Program-made: the position numbers and the translations under genes
Notes under the pieces: model-generated
Databases searched by the model: none
Seen by the model: the letters and a program-made list of their open reading frames with translations, nothing else
What the model was told of the DNA's origin: nothing
DNA from: Synechococcus sp. PL34863bin_39
Lineage (GTDB): Bacteria; Cyanobacteriota; Cyanobacteriia; PCC-6307; Cyanobiaceae
Reading direction: 5' to 3'
NCBI GenBank assembly: GCA_011523155.1
Contig: WTHL01000233.1
Span: 1-7,038 of the forward strand
DNA: 7,038 bases
In this document: positions 1 through 4,617 of the stretch, piece by piece
How positions within the stretch are numbered: the first letter of the stretch is position 1
Layout: each line of letters starts with the position of its first letter

Positions 1-289
1 GCCTGGCTCGGTCCTGCACAGCTGTGCCCTCCTCGATTCCGCTAGCCCCGATCACGGCGGCATCGATCGCTGCTGGCCTGGGTAGCCTCGCGTCCTGGAG
101 GGCTGCTTCGAAGCTGGACCGGATGGCTTCTTTGAAGCGTGCTTCTCCGTCCACGGCCTGCAGATGGCACACCCCGGGGCCTGTGCCCTCGCCGACCGGA
201 GGGTGATGGTGAAGGGGTGCACTTGGGCTCAACCGTTGCAGCCGGCAGCGCGTCTGGGTCTGTCCAGCATCGAACCCTGCGATCAGCAC
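1..289 (-). CDS. BadF/BadG/BcrA/BcrD-type ATPase, probable N-acetylglucosamine-like sugar kinase (partial, 3' end outside window)
   Basis: Ninety-six codons of an open frame run from a GTG at 287-289 to the left edge without a stop. The protein begins VLIAGFDAGQTQTRCRL, which matches the phosphate-1 motif of the ASKHA (actin/hexokinase/Hsp70) fold, usually GIDGGGTKT; here D7, G9, T11 and T13 are kept. A glycine-rich segment follows at about residues 33-40 (GEGTGPGV, compare GEGxGxNP in the BadF family), then a helical stretch (FKEAIRSSFEAAL, 52-64) and a strand ending in G-x-S-G at 81-84, as expected for the first subdomain. Family members phosphorylate N-acetylglucosamine or related sugars with ATP in the cytosol; a few are activating ATPases of radical enzymes. 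The GTG start is chosen because GGAG (298-301) lies 8 bases upstream and no other start gives the full P1 motif. The start overlaps the ictB stop by 7 bases, which suggests translational coupling. Substrate and C-terminal half cannot be judged. Confidence 0.75.
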   Translation of the reverse strand, partial: MLIAGFDAGQTQTRCRLQRLSPSAPLHHHPPVGEGTGPGVCHLQAVDGEARFKEAIRSSFEAALQDARLPRPAAIDAAVIGASGIEEGTAVQDRAR

Positions 290-1602
290 GGGCCAGTCTC
301 CAGCGAGGAGCTGTGGTGGGGCTGGGCCAGTGTTGCCAGGCAGAACAGTCCCACGATCTGCACCTCAGGGCGGAAGAAAATGGTGTCCGTGGCGCCCTGG
401 ATCATCAGTCCCGCAATCGCAGCCAGGCTGGCCAGGCGTGGCAGCTGCAGAGGTCCGTCGCCGATGAGGCCCGCCATCCCTTCCGAGACGCTGCTCCAGG
501 CGAGGCCAAGACAGGCGATCAACCCGGGCCAACCCGTTTCGACGAGCACCTCCAGAGGGACTGAGTAGGCACTGAGGGCATTGAATCGTGGTTGCTGGTA
601 GAGCGGGTAGATGCTGTTGAAGGCATTGTTCCCCGGCCCGATGCCCAGCCAGGGACGGTCCTGCACCATCGCGACCGCCGACATCCAGACGTTGATGCGG
701 AAGTTGTTGGAGCTGTCACCCCGGCCCGCCAGCAGGCTCGCGACACGGGTGCGGATGGGTTCAATCTGCGTCACGGCCACGGCCATCGCCGCTGTCGCCA
801 CAACAACCAGCGCCAGGGGGACAAGGCGTCGCCAGATCGGTGGCCAGTCACGGATGCTCCGCAGCACCACCAGAAGTCCCACCACGCCGAGCGACGCCAG
901 CATGCCCAGCCAGCCGCCCCGGCTGTAGCTGAACAGGGTGGACGTCATCCCCAGCAGCAGCGTGACGGCGGCAAAGAGCCGCGGGCCCCATCCCTGCCAG
1001 CGCAGGACAGCCACCAGGGCGATGGGAAGGATCGGCACCAGATAGCCGGCAAGAAGATTGGGATTGCCAAGCGGTCCGTAGATGCGGATGGTTCCGGCTG
1101 CCACGGAATTGGGATCCGCCCAGCCCGCCAGTTCTGCCGCAGGGCCATGGAGCTGGCGCAACGCCAGAACACTGCTCAGAAGGGCGCCGCTGAGCAGCGC
1201 TGCCACCAACCGGTTCCACCACAGGTGGTGCTGTGCCAGCAGCTTGCGCATCAGGGCATAGATGCCCAGATAACTGATCAGTTTCACAAGTCCTTTGGCG
1301 GCTGCCATCGGCACCGGAGACACGCCTGTCGCCAGACAGGCGATGGCCAGGAATGTGAGCAGCCAGCCCGAGATCGGACCAACCCTTCCGGGAGGGGTCG
1401 TGCCTGCCCAGAGCAGCCACAGCGTTCCGCAGGCCATCACCACCAAGCCAAGTCCTGGTCTGCTGATCACCGGCAGGGTTGCCAGCAGTGCCATCAGCAC
1501 CAGGCCGGCGAGGCATTGAAGCCGTTGGTGTTGGCTCTTCGACGCATGCAGTCGGCCCTGCCAGCAGAGCAACCAGGGCACCGGGGCGGAGCCATCAGCC
1601 AT
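283..1602 (-). CDS. ictB: IctB family membrane protein (O-antigen ligase/Wzy_C superfamily; putative bicarbonate transporter)
   Basis: A 439-residue, very hydrophobic protein with roughly eleven or twelve candidate membrane segments, for example about 31-47, 51-67, 79-95, 132-149, 182-200, 208-224, 231-248, 261-279, 351-370, 388-404 and 412-427. Recognisable IctB landmarks are IYGPLGNPNLLAGYL (174-188), YSRGGWLGM (226-234) and the hydrophilic loop RINVWMSAVAMVQDRPWLGIGPGN (302-325), which lies in the Wzy_C/O-antigen ligase domain. IctB was first described in Synechococcus PCC 7942 in a high-CO2-requiring mutant and proposed to move bicarbonate. The superfamily otherwise contains glycan polymerases and ligases, so the transport role is not secure. 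The length is slightly short but normal for picocyanobacteria. The ATG at 1602 is used because the trmB stop lies in the same frame five codons upstream; only a weak GAGAG precedes it. The gene sits 12 bases after trmB and overlaps the downstream kinase by 7. Confidence 0.88.
   Translation of the reverse strand: MADGSAPVPWLLCWQGRLHASKSQHQRLQCLAGLVLMALLATLPVISRPGLGLVVMACGTLWLLWAGTTPPGRVGPISGWLLTFLAIACLATGVSPVPMAAAKGLVKLISYLGIYALMRKLLAQHHLWWNRLVAALLSGALLSSVLALRQLHGPAAELAGWADPNSVAAGTIRIYGPLGNPNLLAGYLVPILPIALVAVLRWQGWGPRLFAAVTLLLGMTSTLFSYSRGGWLGMLASLGVVGLLVVLRSIRDWPPIWRRLVPLALVVVATAAMAVAVTQIEPIRTRVASLLAGRGDSSNNFRINVWMSAVAMVQDRPWLGIGPGNNAFNSIYPLYQQPRFNALSAYSVPLEVLVETGWPGLIACLGLAWSSVSEGMAGLIGDGPLQLPRLASLAAIAGLMIQGATDTIFFRPEVQIVGLFCLATLAQPHHSSSLETGPC
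298..301 (-). promoter_or_regulatory. Shine-Dalgarno sequence of the sugar kinase gene
   Basis: GGAG on the minus strand, 8 bases before the GTG at 289. It lies inside the last codons of ictB. It decides the kinase start and fits translation coupled to the end of ictB. Confidence 0.55.
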
Positions 1603-1614
1603 GGGGTTGTTCTC

Positions 1615-2334
1615 TCATTCCACCGGGGTGGTCTCCGCCGGATTATCAACCCGTTCGCAGATTTGTTCGCACTCGGCTTCGAACTCAGCAAGTGGAGGCA
1701 GGGGCTTCGTGTTGCGTCGATACAGCACCCGGTACACAGGCAACCCCTGATCCAGAACGTAGCGCTCCCGCTCCGTTGGCACGGGCAGCGGGTTCGCGCC
1801 GCGCCAGGGTCTGGCGTCATGGTCGGGTCGCTCGAAGCAGCCACACAGTTCGGTGAGGCTGACCATCGGTTCGATCAGTTCGAGGACATCGCTCTGCATG
1901 AACAGTTCCCGGCCCGGTTCCAGGGCCGCGGCGATCGCCAGCAGAAGGGCCGGCTGCAAGACCCTTCGCTTCTGGTGTCGCTTCTTGAACCATGGGTCGG
2001 GGAACTGAATGGAGACCCTTTGCAGCCGGTCACGTGGCAACGCCTCCATCCAGCCCTGCAGGCTGACGTTGGCGTTGCAGAAGAGGAAGTGGAGATTGTG
2101 CTGATCTCTCGTGTCCCGGTCGCGCTGTGCCGCTGCCACGAGGGGGCGCCGGATCTCCACCCCCAGGTGGTTCCAGTCCGGTTGCTTCTCGGCCAGGGCC
2201 AGCAGGAACTGCCCCCGTGCCGAACCGATGTCCAGATGGATCGGCTTGCCGGGATCACTGAAGAGTGCATCGGGGGCCGGAAGCTCGAGCGGCAGCTGGA
2301 AGAACCGGCTGAGTGGATTGACGTGCTGGCGCAA
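1615..2334 (-). CDS. trmB: tRNA (guanine-N7-)-methyltransferase TrmB
   Basis: A 239-residue protein that should methylate N7 of guanosine 46 in the tRNA variable loop, using S-adenosylmethionine. The Rossmann-type SAM motif is [10 protein letters not shown] at 34-43, followed by the acidic strand end GVEIR (58-62) and NANV (87-90). The TrmB signature [14 protein letters not shown] is at 111-124, and the C-terminal T-x-x-E element appears as TERERY at 187-192, followed by YRVLYRR. All the key motifs are intact and the length is standard. The start is TTG at 2332-2334. The frame upstream is closed at once by the FIST stop codon (TGA, then CCT, then TTG), and the resulting N-terminus MRQHVNPLS is what I expect in cyanobacterial TrmB. 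No Shine-Dalgarno sequence precedes it, so translation probably depends on ribosomes ending the FIST gene 3 bases upstream. ictB follows 12 bases downstream. Confidence 0.95.
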   Translation of the reverse strand: MRQHVNPLSRFFQLPLELPAPDALFSDPGKPIHLDIGSARGQFLLALAEKQPDWNHLGVEIRRPLVAAAQRDRDTRDQHNLHFLFCNANVSLQGWMEALPRDRLQRVSIQFPDPWFKKRHQKRRVLQPALLLAIAAALEPGRELFMQSDVLELIEPMVSLTELCGCFERPDHDARPWRGANPLPVPTERERYVLDQGLPVYRVLYRRNTKPLPPLAEFEAECEQICERVDNPAETTPVE

Positions 2335-2337
2335 AGG

Positions 2338-3627
2338 TCAGGCGATGGAGGTGGTCTCAGCTTCCGAGATTGCCAGGGGGGCATGCCGCAGAAGCCCCCA
2401 ACAGGCGGTGTAACCATGCAGATGGGTGGTGCCGGCCAGAGGGCCAATCTCGCCATTGCAGAACGCGCCCGCTACCGGCAGGTCGGGCATCACGGAACGC
2501 GCGATCCCAACATCCCCATCGGGAGCGCCGAACAAGCCTGCCCCCCGTCCGAGACAGGCGAACAGCAACCCGAACACAGGAGCCTGGTCGCAGCGATCGC
2601 GCACATCACAGATAAGCTGCCGCGCCTCCTGGCGGGATGCGTCCGCCTCCCGCAGCTGAAATTGCACGTTCTGCCCGATGCGGATTCGCTCCGCCACGGC
2701 AACGGCGCCGTTGCGAGGATCAACACCGATCAGGTTGCGAACCAAGAAGGCACTGCGTTGTTCAGGGTTGCCGCCGGCTCCGATCACGAGCGCCTGCCTC
2801 TCAACCCCAAGAAATAAAGAATCCTTGGCCTTGTCGCGCTCCTCGTCATCGAGGTCAGCAAGAACCCGCTGAAGACAGTTCACGGGGGTGTCGGACTGCT
2901 GGGCATGGCTCAGCTCCAGCAGAACGTTCCGCTTGGCCTTCTCAATGGCGAAGACCGGACCGATCGGTTTGCAGCCCTGGGCCACCGCGGGATCCAGCAC
3001 CCAGTCGCCGCCGATGGCGATCCCGACAACGCCTTTGCGGACGGCGTTGCCCTGTAGCAACGAGCCGTGGGGAGCCGCGTGGGGTACGGCGATCCCTCCG
3101 AGGCATGCAACGGAAGGGAAGGCGTAGTCCATGCCGCTGATGAGGTCGTTGATGTTGCTGCTGGTCGGATCGATCAGCATCACCAACGACCGGAGTTCTC
3201 TGGGCTCCAGTCCGAGCCAGCGCTGCCAGGCTTCGTTCGAGCCATCGGGGTCGGGGAGCGACTCCGTATCGATGGCAAAGGGCTGCAACGTGGCCCCCGG
3301 CATTGTCAGGAGGGTGACGCTGAGCGCAGGAGTCTGTTCCAGCTCCCTGGCTTGGTTGTCGGCGTCGGTTCCGATGACGCCGCCCCCGATGCACCCCAGC
3401 CACTGCTCTGCGTTCAGGTGGCTCTTCAGGAGCGGCAGCAGCCTGGGGAGGTCGCTGGCGAAATGGCTGGAGACAAAGACAAGGGCCAGATCGGCGGGTC
3501 GCCCACCCAGGCGTGCACCGATGTCCCGAACGGCTGCGTCCAGGGAATTGTCGCTTGACAGTGCAGTGCGGCAGGACGCCTGCTGCCGTCGAGATCCGAA
3601 CCAGTTGAACGGTGAGAACGGTCCCAT
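2338..3627 (-). CDS. FIST domain-containing protein (FIST_N + FIST_C)
   Basis: A 429-residue soluble protein with no signal peptide or clear membrane segment. FIST_N covers roughly residues 35-230, including VVGIAIGGDWVLDPAVAQG (200-218) and KPIGP (220-224). FIST_C covers roughly 245-410. The hallmarks near the end are FACLGRGAGLFG (356-367) and GAFCNGEIGPLAGTTHLHGYTA (387-408), close to the family consensus. FIST domains are predicted to bind small ligands, possibly amino acids, and often sit beside histidine kinase, GGDEF or chemotaxis domains. Here the protein stands alone, so any output partner must act in trans. The ATG at 3627 is fixed by an in-frame TAG four codons upstream (3637-3639), and there is no GTG or TTG in the next 30 codons. 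No Shine-Dalgarno sequence is visible. It is the first gene of the probable unit FIST-trmB-ictB-kinase. The actual ligand is unknown. Confidence 0.9.
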   Translation of the reverse strand: MGPFSPFNWFGSRRQQASCRTALSSDNSLDAAVRDIGARLGGRPADLALVFVSSHFASDLPRLLPLLKSHLNAEQWLGCIGGGVIGTDADNQARELEQTPALSVTLLTMPGATLQPFAIDTESLPDPDGSNEAWQRWLGLEPRELRSLVMLIDPTSSNINDLISGMDYAFPSVACLGGIAVPHAAPHGSLLQGNAVRKGVVGIAIGGDWVLDPAVAQGCKPIGPVFAIEKAKRNVLLELSHAQQSDTPVNCLQRVLADLDDEERDKAKDSLFLGVERQALVIGAGGNPEQRSAFLVRNLIGVDPRNGAVAVAERIRIGQNVQFQLREADASRQEARQLICDVRDRCDQAPVFGLLFACLGRGAGLFGAPDGDVGIARSVMPDLPVAGAFCNGEIGPLAGTTHLHGYTACWGLLRHAPLAISEAETTSIA

Positions 3628-3696
3628 GGCAGGACACTACCAACCCTGGCAGAGCTGACGTGTGCGTCGATAATGGCGCCGACTTGAACCTCGCCG
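3628..3696. promoter_or_regulatory. Divergent intergenic region between the FIST gene and the DUF3177 gene
   Basis: This 69-base stretch is the only real intergenic region in the window and must carry the start signals for both the leftward four-gene unit and the rightward two-gene unit, unless a promoter lies inside a coding region. The rightward strand has a reasonable sigma-70 pair, listed separately. The leftward strand has only a weak extended -10 candidate (TGGTAGTGT, 3634-3642). I see no obvious operator palindrome. Confidence 0.6.
3646..3674 (+). promoter_or_regulatory. Candidate sigma-70 type promoter for the DUF3177 unit
   Basis: CTGGCA at 3646-3651 (four of six against TTGACA) and GATAAT at 3669-3674 (five of six against TATAAT) are separated by exactly 17 bases. 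A transcript starting near 3680-3682 would leave only about 16 bases before the GTG at 3697. Position and spacing are good, but it is a by-eye match in a short sequence. Confidence 0.4.
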
Positions 3697-4308
3697 GTGC
3701 CCGACCTTCCTTACCGCAGTCTGGTGTGGCTGACCTATCGCCTCGGAGCCACCTTTGCGTTCGGCCTGCCCTTGGTTCTGCTCCTCTGGGCATCCCTGCG
3801 CCGCGAGACCGCGATTTCGCGTTTGCTCGGGATCTACTGGAAGATCGCGAGCCTTCTGGTCATCACGCTGCTGCTTCTGACGGATGCCCGCCCCCTCGGG
3901 TATGTCACCGCGTTGCTGGCGCCTGTTCTGATGACCATCAGCGTCTGGTTCTGGGTGGATCTCAACGAAGAGCTGACCGATCGGCCGCTGCGTCAGCCTC
4001 TGGTTCTGACCGTGAGGCTGTGGCGCTGGGCGCTGAGCGGTTTTTCCCTGGTTGCCACCGCCATGGCCATCAGCAGCCTCGCCTGTTTCTCGGCTCTTCA
4101 GGGGACGGACTGCAGGGCATGGCTCGAGGCTCCACAGGGTCTTCACCGGGTGGTGGCGAGCATCTTCGGGTTCCTGTTCGGCAGCGACTGGACCCAGGCG
4201 CTTGCCGCAACGCTTGGCTACGTCATGTTGGTGGCCTACAGCGTGGGCCTTCTGCAATGGCTTCTGCTGCGGTTGCCGCGCCAGGGGAGGGTTGCCGGTG
4301 ACTTCTGA
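3697..4308 (+). CDS. DUF3177 family cyanobacterial membrane protein
   Basis: A 203-residue integral membrane protein of unknown function. Candidate membrane segments are about 14-32, 46-62, 66-87, 109-130 and 167-191. Family-like elements are the N-terminal YRSLVWLTYRLG (6-17), GIYWKIASLL (45-54), the conserved WFWVDLNEEL (84-93) and the RQGR near the C-terminus (195-198). Two cysteines (130 and 139) lie in a loop. The family is, to my knowledge, confined to cyanobacteria and commonly sits near ileS; no activity has been assigned. The start is GTG at 3697, the first possible start after an in-frame TGA at 3685-3687. No Shine-Dalgarno sequence is seen, but a plausible promoter lies just upstream. 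The last 11 bases overlap the next gene, so the two are probably cotranscribed and translationally coupled. Confidence 0.87.
   Translation: MPDLPYRSLVWLTYRLGATFAFGLPLVLLLWASLRRETAISRLLGIYWKIASLLVITLLLLTDARPLGYVTALLAPVLMTISVWFWVDLNEELTDRPLRQPLVLTVRLWRWALSGFSLVATAMAISSLACFSALQGTDCRAWLEAPQGLHRVVASIFGFLFGSDWTQALAATLGYVMLVAYSVGLLQWLLLRLPRQGRVAGDF
4284..4290 (+). promoter_or_regulatory. Shine-Dalgarno sequence of the small downstream gene
   Basis: GGGGAGG lies 7 bases before the GTG at 4298, inside the DUF3177 coding region. It is the strongest ribosome-binding site in the window and fixes the start of the small gene, which could otherwise be read as extending much further upstream. Confidence 0.7.
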
Positions 4309-4609
4309 TCAGCTCATCGCCATCGAATCGATCAGTCGTGCGCATCCTGATCGCGTGGTGAGGCTGCTGGGTTCCGTTTCAACCGCCCTGTCGATTGGTG
4401 TTGAGCCCCTGGAGCTGATCATCTATCGCGGCTTCAGCAGCTGCATCACCCATCCGACGGCGTTCGACCCGGATCGGAGTGTGCTCCCCGAAGGCGCGGT
4501 GATCGATCGCGCTTTTCTGTTGCAGGGTCCACTCAATCCAGCCTGCGAGGAGGTCCTCGCAGGCCCCGTTGCGCCGGAAGCCTTGTCTGATCTCAGCCTC
4601 TGGCGCTGA
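4298..4609 (+). CDS. Small conserved-type protein, possibly DUF7734 family
   Basis: A 103-residue, acidic, soluble-looking protein with no membrane segment or signal peptide. The most distinctive part is YRGFSSCITHPTAFDPDRSVLPEGAVI (43-69), which resembles a motif I associate with a small protein family shared by cyanobacteria and plastids (DUF7734). I hold this assignment loosely. The N-terminal 35 residues (ISRAHPDRVVRLLGSVSTAL) look like an alpha/beta start, and the C-terminus is rich in Ala, Pro and Leu. The GTG at 4298 is chosen because of GGGGAGG 7 bases upstream and because the overlap with the DUF3177 stop is then 11 bases. The same frame stays open upstream to 4052, but that part is antiphase to DUF3177 and has no protein-like character. 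Function is unknown. The stop codon directly abuts the ileS stop on the other strand. Confidence 0.8.
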   Translation: MTSDQLIAIESISRAHPDRVVRLLGSVSTALSIGVEPLELIIYRGFSSCITHPTAFDPDRSVLPEGAVIDRAFLLQGPLNPACEEVLAGPVAPEALSDLSLWR

Positions 4610-4617
4610 TCAGCGCC
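4602..4617. other. 16-base perfect palindrome over two abutting stop codons; weak candidate bidirectional terminator
   Basis: GGCGCTGATCAGCGCC reads the same on both strands. Its centre TGATCA is the TGA of the small gene (4607-4609) followed directly by the TGA of ileS (4610-4612, minus strand). As RNA it could fold into a 6-pair GC-rich stem with a GAUC loop. Neither strand has a T tract after it, so it is not a classical intrinsic terminator. It may only slow polymerase or mark transcript ends. Confidence 0.35.

Noticed and set aside
276..289. A GGTTCGA-like string resembling a tRNA T-loop on the minus strand near the kinase start
   Set aside because: No acceptor stem, anticodon arm or D arm can be built around it, and it is explained by the codons for G-F-D in the kinase motif.
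139..568. Two plus-strand frames of 134-141 codons near the left edge
   Set aside because: They lie opposite the end of ictB and the start of the sugar kinase, both of which show clear family motifs. The plus-strand translations do not resemble proteins.
1931..2600. Two copies of the HIP1 octamer GCGATCGC (1931-1938 and 2593-2600)
   Set aside because: HIP1 is a hallmark of many cyanobacteria, but two copies in 7 kb of GC-rich sequence is too few to argue for HIP1 enrichment. Both lie in coding sequence.
592..2817. A 741-codon open frame on the plus strand across ictB, trmB and FIST
   Set aside because: Its codons are in exact register opposite the minus-strand codons, so its stops would require TTA, CTA or TCA codons in the real genes, and these are rare at this GC. 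It ends exactly at a TTA Leu codon of FIST. The translation is low-complexity (rich in Gln, Arg, His, Pro) with no domain.
3637..4257. A 206-codon minus-strand frame opposite the DUF3177 gene
   Set aside because: It is in codon register with DUF3177, rich in Gln, Gly, Arg and His, with no family likeness. It would also run through the intergenic region into the FIST start.
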